Below the pieces are notes generated by a model. That model did no database searches. It was not told the DNA's origin and was given only the letters and a program-made list of their open reading frames with translations. Of a DNA stretch of 64,000 nucleotides, positions 10,415 to 22,212 are shown piece after piece. This DNA is from Limnanthes douglasii subsp. nivea (Eukaryota > Streptophyta > Magnoliopsida > Brassicales > Limnanthaceae). Within the stretch, counting starts at the first letter, position 1. Every line of letters starts with the position of its first letter. The position numbers were made by a program, and so were the translations under genes. The stretch covers positions 168,850,643 through 168,914,642 of the forward strand of contig JAUPFV010000001.1 of NCBI GenBank assembly GCA_036936605.1. Direction: 5' to 3'.

Positions 10415-11245
10415 CCCTTTTCTACAATAATTTTGTAAGTATTTCCTTAACACAGTTATCCTACTTTTCAAAACTTGATTTTATTTCCAATTTGTACATA
10501 TAATATATTTTTTCACAACTATTTTAGACATATTTCTGCAACTAAGTTAACCCTAATTTTCAATCACTTCGTATCTTATTTTCCACCACTAAAAGACCTT
10601 TTTTGTAGCTCAATTGTAGGTATTTGTGCAACCAAATTAATGTAATTTTTAGACCTGGTTTCTATTTTATTTTGGACATCAAAAAGACCTTTTTGCAATC
10701 CAATTGCACGTATTACCGCAACCAAGTTACTATAGTTTCCAGACCCAGTTTGTATTTTTTTACACCAAAATATCAGTTTTTCAACCCAATTATATGTGTT
10801 TCTGCAAATAAGTTACAATAATTTTCAGACCCGGTTTCTATTTTTCACACATAGAATAGTTTTTTCGCAACCTAATTGCACCTATTTCCGTAACCAAATT
10901 ATGTTTATTTCGAGACTTAGTTTCTATTTTGTTTTTCATACATAAAAGATACTTTTTACAACCCAATTATAAGTAATTTTACAACTAAGTTAGAGTAGTT
11001 TCTAGACCTGATTTTGTATTTTGTTTTTTCACACTTAAAAAACAATTTATGCAACCCAATTGTATGCATTTCCGTAACCAAGTTACATTAGTTACCATAT
11101 CTTTTATGCAACCAAATTACACGTATTACCACAATCACGTTACAATAGTTTCTAGACCAAGTTTCTATTTTGTTTTTCCACATCTAAAAGACTTTTTCTA
11201 CAACCAAATTGCACATAATTCCAGAACCAAATAACAATAGTTTAA
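10415..11245. repeat. Degenerate array of about 100-bp repeats (GCAACC family)
   Basis: About eight to nine units read roughly: GCAACCCAATTGCACGTATT, then CCGCAACCAAGTTACAATAG, then TTTCCAGACCCGGTTTCTAT, then TTTTTCACACNTAAAAGAC. Units start near 10415, 10500, 10600, 10695, 10775, 10865, 10960, 11048 and 11185, and are diverged from one another. The same words recur at 11725, 13490 and 14870, around a MuDR-type transposase remnant. This may be a minisatellite or the subterminal repeats of a large DNA element. Confidence 0.75.
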
Positions 11246-11344
11246 ATACTAGCTTACATGTACTTTAACTTTGTAATGCAAATACAAAACGACAAAAGGA
11301 TCAATATGTTTTAGGTAATGACATATAGTTATAATTACCTGCTC

Positions 11345-11660
11345 AATTTAACACTAATTGGAGAAACTCACATAAATGGTTTGAAAACATACGTTTCTAC
11401 TATCTCATTAAATGTTCATATGATCATAAGGATACTAGTATTGCTTCAAAGAAGAACTGTGAGGTCATAAGTGAAATAATAAAATCTTTTGACCCTAAAA
11501 ATGAGCTTTTATATATGGTGGAAAACCTGTTATACTAACAAAAAAAGATGTTATGCTTATTTTGGGAATCAAGTCAAGAGAAATCCATCCAATATGAATA
11601 AAAGATGAATTTAAACATTTTCAAATGAAGAACCAACAATCAAGAATCATAATAACCTAT
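11345..11660 (+). pseudogene. Unidentified degraded coding segment
   Basis: A plus-strand stretch of about 60 codons (starting near TNWRNSHKWFENIRFYYLI) is open, followed after a one-base frame change by LTKKDVMLILGIKSREIHPI. The sequence has protein-like composition, and the second motif faintly recalls the TxxDVxLxLGL blocks of proteins carried by plant MULEs or PMD-type elements. I cannot name the family. It lies inside the region bounded by the 100-bp repeats, convergent with the MuDR-type remnant at 12430-14390. Confidence 0.3.
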
Positions 11661-11724
11661 TTTCTAGATGCTAGATTGACAAAAAAAGATAGCGGTAATA
11701 AAATTTCTTATTTTGTTTATTTTC

Positions 11725-11885
11725 AGAATTAAAAATACATTTCTCGCAATCAATTTATATATAATTGCAGCAAGTTAACCCGTAGTTCCAAAATCAAATA
11801 TTTTTGTTTTTTCACGACTAAAAATCTAAATCCGTAACACAATTGCACTTAAATCTGCAACCTAAAGTAACACTTATAAATGTTG
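11725..11885. repeat. Further GCAACC-family repeat units
   Basis: Diverged units (CTCGCAATCAATTTATATAT, GCAGCAAGTTAACCC, GCAACCTAAAGTAACAC) of the family in the array ending at 11245. Confidence 0.5.
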
Positions 11886-12429
11886 TTGTAGAATACAATC
11901 AAGCTAGTTGCAAATTTAGCAGGAGACCATACTATGAAAGATGTAGGTACACTCCTTATATTGTATATTTGTGCAACACTACTTTTCATAACCTCTAGAA
12001 AAAAATTAGCTACTTCAACAATAAAATATGTTAAATATTTTTAAAAAAATCAATGAGTATGATTGGACAGAAACAATAAAAAAACTAATATATTCAGTAA
12101 AATAATGCTGCTAAAATGCACCATAAACAACAATTGGTTGTGTAGCACTACTTTTTTGTAATTATTAATTCATATATATATATATATATTCAATAAACTA
12201 TAATAAAAAAATATTAGTTCATATAGTAAGTCTTCTATCATTGTGCAACCATTTTTTCTAGAACACAAAAACATTAGATTATACTCAACATGAATGGAAC
12301 ATAATTCTGCACCCAACTTATAGTGGTTACTTATATAGCTGAAAATAGACATTGTGTGTCCAATCCAATTAATATTTTTTTAAATATAAAAAAAATAAAA
12401 ACACTATTTTATACGTTTTCTTCATATGA
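11886..12429. other. AT-rich stretch with no gene seen
   Basis: It contains a short (TA)n run at about 12174-12190 and scattered GCAAC words. Nothing else recognised. Confidence 0.45.
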
Positions 12430-14390
12430 TATTCTATTATAACCACGTTTTGGACAACATCCACATGTTACTTTATGAACCAAGTCTTCACCTTTGGATA
12501 TAATACATTTCTACTTTGGTCTTCCAACTCTCTTTTTTCAAGCTTGATGAAAGAACAATATGATATTGATATTAACTAGAAGCTTTACCAAAAGTAGTTA
12601 AAGTTGGTTGTCCTAGAAATAAGTTTTCTTGGAAGAACTTGATCTATAATATCTCTCCACATATGTTAAAGAATTCCCAAGAATACTAAATATAGCAACA
12701 CAAGCATGTGAACACATGAAACATCTAATTTTCCAAATACCAAAAATATATTTTTAGTTCAAAATATCAACATCCATAACCAGTTTTGATTGAACTTCAA
12801 ACTATACTTTGGTAGATGACCGAACAATCTACGTATGTTATTCTTTAGTGCTGCTATTAATTTTTCTTCACAATATCGCAATACAACTTGTAATTTCAAC
12901 GTAAACAATCAGAGCAACACTTTGACATCTAGGTCATAAGAGTAATCATAATTTTGTCCAATAATTCTAAAATAGGCATAGTACAAAATTCTTTAATTTG
13001 ATTATTGAAATAATCATCTACACTATAAGCCATAACACCACATCATTTACCTCTAAAGTACGTGCATACATACTTTTCAAATGTGAGGGTTTCGTGAAGG
13101 TAACTGCTTTTTGACCATATTATTTAGTAGATTCTTGCAATTTTAAAGGCAATAAACTCTCACTAGACACATAAACACATTAGTTAGATATTTTGACCAT
13201 CTTTTTCCTAATATTATTTGGTATAAGTCTCGACGCATGCTTCAGATTTCCAATATAATAATAATGACAATATGCATGCTAGAAACTATAGAAGAGAATT
13301 AATACATCATTAACTAGATCTATGTGACAATTATATATAAAAGTGATTTGACGACCGAGTAAATGAAGCTTTAATGTCTAAAAAAACAATTGCCAATTAT
13401 GACCATTTTCAGCCAATAAAAGCAAATGCTACTGAAAAATACCTATATAAGATATAATATACTAAGTATCTACTAAATAAAGTCATTTAGCAACCAAATT
13501 TATAATTTATAATTTCGCAACAAAAACCTGATTTCGCAACCAATTTTACTCATAACTTGGCAACAAGTTAACACGTAATTCTGCAACCCAAATATAATTG
13601 TGTATTTTCACAACATGTATTTTTTTAATGTATTTTTCAAACATAATCACACTCAATTTTGCAACCATAGTTTTTAACTCCAATTAAAATTAAAATAAAA
13701 CATATTTATAAATAATTTTCTTAAAACAAAGAAAAACTTACCATTATTACTATCTTTAGCTATTACAGGAAACAAAATCCTCCATGTGTTATTGTAAAAA
13801 ATATGTCATCGATAAAGAGCATGAGACGCCAAGAGTAAAACCTTATAAGCAAGCTTCTTAAGCTATAAAACATTGTTTTAGAAAAACGACTCTCTCCATC
13901 ATATTCCATCATATAATCACTTGTGATGTCTAGATTCTTTAATGCATTAGAATAACCTTTTAACACACTGAATGAAGTAGAACTATCTCTGTCAACTTTT
14001 CTAGCTTTCTTTAAAGCAAATCAAGACACGTGATACAAAATATCCAAACAATAGTCGGATTTAATAATAGATTGACCATTTTTTTGGAGTAACATCATTT
14101 ATTGATCTAATACCATCACATATCTTTTTTATATCAAACCATACCTCAAATGCTTTTTATTTTCTGTTGAGAAACCAAGATAACACTTATGATCACCCAA
14201 ATAATTTTTAATAACCATATATCCATTCGAATTATCAAGTAAATTATAAAGCCTCCATGGACATCCTTTGCGCGCTTTCATCGAACAATGAACACTACAT
14301 TTTCCTTTATGATTGTGAATGAATTTATAACTAAATCAATGTTCGATAGAAAATAGAGATAAAGCAAGACTTAGGAAATTAAAACACCAC
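12430..14390 (-). pseudogene. MuDR-type (MULE) transposase pseudogene
   Basis: Minus-strand fragments occur in the order of a MURA-like transposase. They are a CSMKARKGCPWRLYNLLDN DNA-binding region with NYLGDHKC (14320-14190), an EYDGESRFSK block followed by the core start in which IDD replaces the usual IDG before the GG motif (13910-13770), an EYFNNQIKEL-like and MPILELLDKI block (13010-12940), and a C-terminal GRPK basic patch followed by CGCCPKRGYNR, a CCHC-type zinc knuckle lacking its last cysteine (12530-12430). Many stops and frame changes separate them, and the catalytic core after 13770 is mostly unreadable. Repeats of the GCAACC family lie on both sides and also inside, at 13490-13680. 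Confidence 0.7.
13490..13680. repeat. GCAACC-family repeat block inside the MuDR remnant
   Basis: Several short units (TTTCGCAACCAATTTTACTC, TTCTGCAACCCAAATATAAT, TTTTGCAACCATAG) occur within the span of the transposase remnant, where an intron or an insertion would be expected. Confidence 0.5.
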
Positions 14391-14869
14391 TTTCATGTAC
14401 TTTCTCTACACCTTGAATAACACCAACCCAACTTCTAGTAGCAAAATGTTTTTCTTATGTTAAAAAAACTAACACTCAAACTAGGTCCTCGAATCGATCT
14501 ATTATCTTCAATTATCGAATCAATATTACGAAATGATACCCTATCAAATTAGTACCATCTATAACTAAAAGTATAGTTTCAATAATATCAACAATATCAA
14601 TATCAACATCTTGACTTTTACTATGGCCATCCAATGCAACCAATGGTATAAATTCAGCATAAACACAGTTCTTATATGCACCAGTTAAATAATTGAAAGT
14701 AAAACAACCCTTAACGGAACAATCTCATTTGCTTATTACGAAACCAACCATACTTTCATACTTTTCAAAAGTATTAAATAGACGAACGGAAACCAAATTA
14801 TTTCGTTTAAAAATAACCAATGAAGACATTACAATCCTACAAATAAACGAATACAATAATAATATAAGA
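14391..14869. other. Unassigned stretch upstream of the MuDR remnant
   Basis: On the minus strand some segments have protein-like composition (for example LVALDGHSKSQDVDIDIVD near 14610), but no family is recognised. This would be the N-terminal part or leader of the transposase gene. Confidence 0.35.
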
Positions 14870-15130
14870 TGTGACTATTTTTCACCCATATTACACATAT
14901 TTCCACAACAAAAAAGAAAAAAGAATAATAGTTATTCCGCAACAAACTTGCACATAATTTTGCAATCCAACCATAAAAATCTAATTCCGGAACAAAAGTG
15001 AACGTGTGTAATTATGCAACCCAACAAAACTAACTAATTTTGCAACTAAAGTGAACGTTAATTTCGAACCAACTTAATATTTAGTATTCACGCAACATCA
15101 CAACCTATAATTTTGCATTTACATCTGTAA
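14870..15130. repeat. GCAACC-family repeat block, distal side
   Basis: Units such as TTCCGCAACAAACTTGCAC, TTTTGCAATCCAACC, TTATGCAACCCAAC and TTTTGCAACTAAAGTGAACG share the core of the 10415-11245 array. They lie on the opposite side of the MuDR-type remnant. Confidence 0.6.
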
Positions 15131-15231
15131 ACTACCAGAAATCCTCAAATATGTTCTTCTGAGATTATTATTTTTTTTCAGAAAATTGTCAAAACTTTAC
15201 GTTAATATATGAAGTAAAAAAAACTAAAATA

Positions 15232-15234
<3 letters not shown>

Positions 15235-15280
<46 letters not shown>
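15235..15280. repeat. (AT)23 microsatellite
   Basis: An uninterrupted AT dinucleotide run. Such runs are prone to slippage and to assembly error. Confidence 0.95.
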
Positions 15281-15284
<4 letters not shown>

Positions 15285-15732
15285 AAAACAACCACATAAT
15301 AATTCGAAACAAAGAAAATAACAAAATCAAAAAAATGAAAAATTACTTGAACTGGTAAACGACTTTGAAAAATGCATACGCGATTATTGAATAACAAAAA
15401 AGACGAAAATCGATCGCAAATTGTAGAAGAAATTTATCAGAAAAAAACTTATAATCCAACAAAACTTATAATTCACGCTCCGAAAATAATAATGAAACAA
15501 AGAACCTTTCATATACATATAACACGAATTTATCATTGGTTAAAAAATAATTACTAATTTAACATTAGTGGTCATCTGCAATGTATTAAATCTTGAATGA
15601 TTATTGAAAAATAACTTTGATGCCACATACATATTAATAGATTATTCCAAAATTTAATATGGTTTTTAATTTTTTATCATTTTAATATATATATATAACA
15701 ATTACATTTATTATACAGGAAATTGAATATAG

Positions 15733-15746
15733 ATACGTAAAATAGG
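15733..15746. repeat. Left target-site duplication of LINE 1
   Basis: ATACGTAAAATAGG is repeated exactly at 22199-22212, after the A-rich tail. A perfect 14-bp duplication indicates a fairly recent, full-length insertion. Confidence 0.92.
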
Positions 15747-16211
15747 TAAACTCATAAAGAAATTGAGGGGTCGCTCCAAGAAACTGATCGGGTTTCCAAG
15801 AAAGCCCAAGAAGCAGCACCCACTTGCGTTTAACCCTCTCTAAGGTTGAGTCCTCATCTCGAGGATATCGATCATCTCTCTCAGATCTCTTTTCATCTTC
15901 CCTAATTCAAAAACCCTAGCATTTCTTCATCAAATCATTGGTCGAAAATCAGCCAGGAAACCACATCAAACCTCCACAAAAAATCGACACATTCGAACAC
16001 TACTCCTTTTCAGCCTCACAAAAAACCCTAATTCGACATTACAAACTCTGAAACCTCACCAAACCTCCACAAAAAATCAGTCAAGAATCGGTTCTTTGTC
16101 TTTAAGAATCGATAGAGATTCTTGGAAATCTCTAGATCTAAATCTTCTTCGATTTAGATCTGAGAAAGTTCGTCATTCGAAAAGGGAAAAATCGATTTGT
16201 CTTTGAGTTCG

Positions 16212-17790
16212 ATGAACCCGATGGACAAGAAAGGGGCTCAAGAAGAATTTCCACAATTGAAAGGTACCAGTTCACCAAATATGGTCATGAACCCAACGTT
16301 CGAGAGCACTGGAGGCAGGAAATCCTTTGCAGAAATGGTCGGAGGCAGAAAAGATAAAGAGTTCATTCACAGTGGAGTCATACACGAGGAGCATGAAGAC
16401 TATAAATCGGTGCAGTTTCAAAAATCAGATAAGTTTGCTTTAAATAATATCTCAAAAACTACTTTAATTGCTAAGTTCTCGTTTGGGAGTCCTACTCTCA
16501 ACGAGTTCAAAGCATACATTACTGCATTTAGGTTTATAGGACCATTCAGCATCTATAAATGGGATTATAGGCAATACCTTTATAGAATTTGAGAAAATAG
16601 AAGATGTTATAACTTTTTGGAGTAAAACTATTAGATCTATAGGAAACCTGTCTTTCAGAATTCTTAAATGGTCACCGGATCTTAACCCCAAAAAGGAGTC
16701 ACCTGTGACTCCTCTTTGGATTTCATTACCTAAACTGCCTGAATTTTTTTACAATTCTGATTCAATAAACCATATTGCTAAAGCAATAGGATTGCCTTTA
16801 GCAGTATGGGTTCCTAAAAATAACATTGCTATGCACAATAATTGTAAAGCTTGGGTTCTAACTGATATTTCTAAGCCTCTTCCCCAAAGCATTTGGATAT
16901 GCTTTGGAGAAGAGGATGGTTTATGGCAAAATATTTCTTACTTGAAAAAACCTTTCTATTGTAAAACCTGTAAACACATAGGACATCAAGAAAGTCACTG
17001 TAAAAAAGAAGATTTTGAGCAAAATTTAAATAAAAACAGAAGCAATAAAGATCATATGAAGAATATATCCAATCTTCCTTCAAAAGAAGTTTGGATACCA
17101 AAAGTTTGTACAGAAATTGACAATGAGAATCACACTGAAACTGAGTATGGAAATGTTGATAAAATTGTTGAAAATAATCCTGAAGTTAACAAACAAAGTC
17201 AAACATTTGAAAATGATAAGAATTTAATAGCAGATATAACACCTGAAAATGTTATCGTATCCAGTCAATGTAACAATCAATTTGACATTCAACACCTAAA
17301 TATAACAGAGACAGATAATGTAAATAGATCACCACAAATGAACATCACACCAGAGCATCAGAATAACAATATAAAAACTGTTAATCAACTTAAAGAATCT
17401 ATTGAAACTACTAATAAGGACATACCTAGTGTAACTAAACCACAACAAGTAATCATCACTCCAGAGCATCAGAATAACAATGTAAAAATCTTTAACCAAC
17501 TTAAAGAATCTGTTGAAATCACCAATGAGGACATAATTAATGCAATTGAAACTATCAAATTAAACAAGTCATTTAATGTATTAACCGATGAAGAATTATA
17601 AGATATTACAGAAACAGAACATATACCTTTAGTTAGATCTAGTTTAAGTGAACCTAACTCACCAAAACAAAGGAAACCCAAAAAAGACTTTTTTAATACT
17701 AATGTGAGAAGATCAGTAAGAAGTAAAACAATATCAAAAACAAGAAACTTTAAAGGATCAATAGGATCCTCAAATAAAAGTTTGAAATGA
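16212..17790 (+). pseudogene. LINE 1 ORF1 (DUF4283 and zinc-knuckle RNA-binding protein)
   Basis: The likely start is ATG 16212 (MNPMDKKGAQEEFPQL), just after the UTR. The DUF4283 domain spans about 16430-16900, with blocks SKTTLIAKFSFG, IIGNTFIEFEKIED, RILKWSPDLNP and TPLWISLPKLPEFFY. It is followed by the CCHC knuckle CKTCKHIGHQESHC (about 16960-17005). The tail is acidic and Asn-rich, with a 37-residue tandem repeat (TPEHQNNN...LKESIE, then again) at about 17350 and 17461. A frameshift near 16550 and an in-frame TAA at 17599-17601 break the frame. Reading then continues to TGA 17788-17790, which overlaps the ORF2 start. Its role would be to coat the LINE RNA and chaperone nucleic acid. The domains are clear. 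Confidence 0.88.
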
Positions 17791-20700
17791 CTATATGTTT
17801 ACTTAACTGGAACATAAGAGGAATAGGTAATCGGAAAACATTAAGAAGAACAAAGAATTTGATTAATAAATTTGCAATTGATATCATAGCTCTTCAAGAA
17901 CCTATGATATCAGCTGATAAAATTACATCAATTTTCTTAAAACTTGGATTTGAATCTCAATATGCAAACATTAATAACAAAATATGGCTGTTTTGGAGAA
18001 ATGATTATGAAATTAACATATTGGATAACTCAGAACAACTTTTAAACACTATGGTAAGTCATCCTTCTACTAAGATAGTAGTTCTGATTACCATAGTGTA
18101 TGCAAAATGTAACAGATCTCATAGAATGCTTCTATGGGACCAATTAAGAAACATATCTGTAACTAATTTACCTTGGCTTGTTGTTGGAGATTTTTACACA
18201 ATCTCCAACACAAGTGAACAAATGGCCTGTTCTACACATTGCTCTAAAGGAATGGATGAATTTAATCACATGATTCTAGACTGTAAGTTAGAAGACCCTG
18301 GATACATTGGATCAAACTTTACATGGACAAATAATCATAAATGGAAAAGATTAGATAGAACACTGCATAATGATAAATGGAGAGAAAGTTTTAATATAAC
18401 AAGGGTGAATCACTTGGCCAGAACCTGTTCTGACCATTCACCCTTGTTAATATCAGTCTCAATTAACTCTACATATCAAAAACCATCATTTAGATTTCAA
18501 AATATGTGGTTAAAACATGAAGACTTTCTTAAGACTGTAAATGATAATTGGATAAAACAGATGCATGATTCTTCTAATATATTTATCTTTTGGTCAAAAC
18601 TAAAAAGGCTTAAGAAACATTTAAAAACATGGAACAAGGAAACATATGGAAACATTTTTTATTGTTTAAGCAAAGTGGAAGAAGAAATAAAAACTGTTGA
18701 ATCAATGTTAGAAGATAATGATTACCCTGAAAATCAATCTAAATTAGCTAGTCTAAATATCACATATTCAGCATTGCTTGAGAGAGAAGAAATATATTGG
18801 AAACAAGAGAGTTATACAAATTGGCTTATAGATGGTGATAATAATTCAGCAATATTTCATAACTATGTAAAGAAAAGAAGATCTAAAAACATAATCAAGG
18901 GAATTCAGGATAAAAATATTTGGATTGAAGATGATGGTCTTATTGGTTTATCTGCTGTAGAATACTTCTCTAATCTGTTAAACAAAACCTCTATTCAAAA
19001 AGATCTTTCTACAATAAGAAATACCATTCCTAGAACTATATCTTCTAGAAATAATGACAGTATCTTGATATTGCCTACTTTAGAGGAACTTTATATTGTT
19101 ATTAAAAGCTTGAATTTTGACAGTGCTTCTAGAGTTGATGTATTCAACTCCAGATTCTACTTTTCTTGTTGGACAATTATAAAAAATGATCTTTTAAAAG
19201 CTGTTATAGATTTCTTTTTAGATGTAACATTACCAAAAGGCTTATTTGCAACATTAATATGTTTAATACCTAAAATCAAATCTCCTAAAACATGGATGCA
19301 TTTTAGACCTATAAGCTTATGTTCTGTCCTTAATATAATCATCTCAAAGCTTATAAACAAGAGATTAGCTAAGTTACTGCCTTTAATTATATCTAAGGAA
19401 CAATGAGCATATGTAGAAAATAGGACCATTCAAGAGAATATTCTAATAACACAAGAGTTAGTTAAAGATCTGAATAGGAAAACTAGAGGAGATAACATAA
19501 TTATAAACTTATATATGTCAAAAGCATTTGATAACTTAGAATTAATTTCATTTATAAAGTAATGTTAGCATTTGGATTTAATGAACAAGTAGTTAAACTG
19601 ATTAAGAGAAGCATAGAAAACATTTCGTATTCAGTTATAATTAATGGTAATTCAAATGGTTTATTTAAATCTGTTAATGGTTTAAGGAAGGGAGATCCAT
19701 TATCTCCCTGCCTTTTCATTATAGCTGAGGAGTTCTTAATTAGAGGTGTAAACAATCTAATTAATCAACGTAGATCAATGTCCTATAATATGAAAAGCTT
19801 AGTGAAAATAAATTGTTTAGCATATGCAGATGACATCATTTTGTTTTTAAATGGATCTTTAACAAGCATAAAGAAGTTAGCTAAGTTTTTAGACACTTAT
19901 CAATCTCTCTATGGTCAACAAATAAACAGACAAAAGACTACATTTATTACATCTTTAAGCATGAATAAAACAAGAATAACATCCCTAGAAAGAGTCTTAG
20001 GTTTTAAACAAGCAAATCTTCCATTTACTTATCTAGGAATTCCAATACACTCAAACAATCATTCCATTCACTTTGAGAACTTAATAGACAAGATAAGAAG
20101 TACAATCTCAGACTGGAATTCTAAAAACATATCATTTGGAGGCAAAATAACTTTAATAAACTCTGTTCTAATGTCATACCCTATATATTATTTACAGTCT
20201 ATTACGTTACCTTTGAAAACAATATCTAGGATTGATAAACTTCTAAACAAGTTTCTGTGGGGATTTAGTGAAACAAACAAACATATAATGTGGTCTAGTT
20301 GGGAAAATTTGTGTAAACCATATAATGAAAATGGATTAAACATCAGAAACATTAGAGATATTCAAACTGCTTTTTCCTTTAAATTATGGTTCAACTTTAA
20401 GAACAATAAAACTCTTTGGTCAAACATGATGCACTCAAAATACTGTAACTACATTCATCCATTACAATCTACATTGAGAATAACAGATTCCAAAATATGG
20501 AAAAGAATGAATGAAATAAAAAAAAGCAGAAAAACATATAAGATGGAAATTAGGCAATGGTAATTCAGACTTCTGGCTAGATCAATGGCATAGCTCTAAA
20601 CCCTTAATAACTTTAACAACAGTCAATTCTCATCATTATACACAAGAAAAGATAAATGAATACTGGATAAACAATGAATGAAACATAGATAAACTACAGA

Positions 20701-21898
20701 ATAGCCTACCTTCTAAGTATGTCAATGAAATCATCAAAATAAATTTTAATACATATACAACTGATTCCATCATTTGGAAGCTTTCAACTGATGGAACTTT
20801 CAACTTAAAGAAGACCGTTAATGAAGTAAGACACAAATCCACAACATCAAAAATAAAAGACAAAATCTGGAATAATATTTCTCCAAAGAAATGTTCTTTC
20901 ATTCTTTGGAGAGTACTGAACAATCTATTGAGTATAGACACAAACCTTCAACAGAAAGCTTTCCAATTAGCATCTAAATGTACTAGCTGCCAGAACTTAG
21001 AAACACTTAACCATGTTTTTGTATCTTGTGAAACTGCTTGGTCTATATGGTCTTTCTTTTCTGCTTAGTTCAATATAGATATAGGTAAACATATGACAGT
21101 GAATCACATTATTAATCTTTGGTTGTTATCTACATCTAAAAGAATACATATACGTACGATTCTGCCATGTTTGATTGTATATTCCTATTTGGTATGCTAG
21201 AAATAGTAATAAACATAAAGGCATAATCTTATCTTCCAAGAAAATTATTAATCATATATTATTCATTCTTTCATCCTTAGATTCAGGATCGCATTTAACC
21301 AAAAAACATTGGTCAAAAGACTTGCACTTAGCTAAGGAATTAAGATGTTTTAATCATGTTAAATCTTATAAGCCTTGTTTGTATGTCACTTGGTCTCTGC
21401 CTATACATAATAGAATCAAATTGAACTGTGATGGATCCTCTTTACACAATGGTGAATCAAACTATGGTTTTATTATAAGAAACAACCTTGGAATTATTTT
21501 AATTGCTAAAGGTGATGTAATAGGAAAATGCTCTCCTCTAACTGCTGAAATCTTAGCACTTATTAATGGCCTTATGTATTGCAGCAATCAGAATTTAACT
21601 TCAGTAGATATAGAGATAGATTGCCTTAGCTTATTTAACATGCTTGCTATAGGAAGGTACCCCTGGCACTTAGAGAAAATACTCCAATACTGCAGAACAT
21701 TGATAAAACCTCAGATGTCACTCAAACATATATATATATAGAGAACAGAATTTAGCTGCTGACTGGGTTGCCAAACATGCAATTAAGATTCAATATGATT
21801 TCACAGCTGAACCAAATCATTCATTGCATGAATTAAATGCTATCACATTGTTAGAATCCTTAAACCTGGGTTACTTTAGATTCTTTGAAGAAGACTAA
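17787..21898 (+). pseudogene. LINE 1 ORF2 (endonuclease, reverse transcriptase, RNase H)
   Basis: It starts at ATG 17787. An APE-type endonuclease comes first (LNWNIRGIGN, IALQEPM, WLVVGDF, CSDHSPLL, 17800-18450). The usual Asn after GDF is Tyr here, so the nuclease is probably inactive. Reverse transcriptase follows (FRPISLCSVLNIIISKLINK near 19300, GLRKGDPLSPCLF near 19690, YADD at 19823-19834), then the zf-RVT domain (KIWNNISPKKCSFILWR and CTSCQNLETLNHVFVSC, 20860-21035). RNase H is at 21390-21790, with Asp in NCDGSS, Glu in TAEILAL, Asp in EIDCLS and Asp in AADWVAKH. The frame breaks at TGA 19404-19406, by frameshifts near 19545 and 20530, and at stops near 20680, 21066 and 21740. All four domains are still readable, so decay is moderate. 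Confidence 0.92.
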
Positions 21899-22198
21899 TC
21901 TGTTTTGGCAAGTTGAAAAACTTGACCTTAATGATTTCTGTTTTGCACGTGAAGGAAGAAAGAACTTGAGCATTAGACGAAGCACAAAGATGGCACATAA
22001 CAAGAAGGAAAGGCACAAAGAAGAGCATTAGAGAAAGAAGAGATAGGAAGCTATAAGAGAAGAGATATAGTCACAAAAATGTTAAGGAAGCCTTTAAACA
22101 AAGAAGGCGGAAATGTATTAGTTATACCAGAAAATAATGAACATAATGTAATATTTTTCATTAACATCAATAAAATTTATTTCTTGGAAAAAAAATAA

Positions 22199-22212
22199 AT
22201 ACGTAAAATAGG
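22199..22212. repeat. Right target-site duplication of LINE 1
   Basis: Exact copy of the 14 bases at 15733-15746, directly after the A-rich tail. Confidence 0.92.

Larger units (their letters stand above)
15747..22198 (+). mobile_element. LINE 1: full-length L1-type retrotransposon with RNase H
   Basis: A 6.45-kb non-LTR retrotransposon is flanked by exact 14-bp target-site duplications. It has a pyrimidine-rich 5' UTR (15747-16211), ORF1 (16212-17790), ORF2 (17787-21898), a 290-bp 3' UTR and a short A-rich tail at 22188-22198. ORF1 and ORF2 overlap by four bases (ATGA). The element moved by target-primed reverse transcription, using its own endonuclease and reverse transcriptase. Both frames now carry stops and frameshifts, so this copy cannot move by itself. 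The RNase H domain places it in the plant L1 group with RNase H, like LINE 4 in this window and unlike LINEs 2, 3 and 5. Confidence 0.93.

Noticed and set aside
10415..11245. Considered as a CRISPR-like or regularly spaced array
   Set aside because: Units are diverged and directly adjacent, with no constant repeat and variable spacers, and the context is eukaryotic.
14693..15001. 102-codon plus-strand frame (MKVKQPLTEQSHLLITKPTI)
   Set aside because: It overlaps the GCAACC-family repeats and the antisense of the transposase remnant. Composition is that of AT-rich DNA, with no domain.
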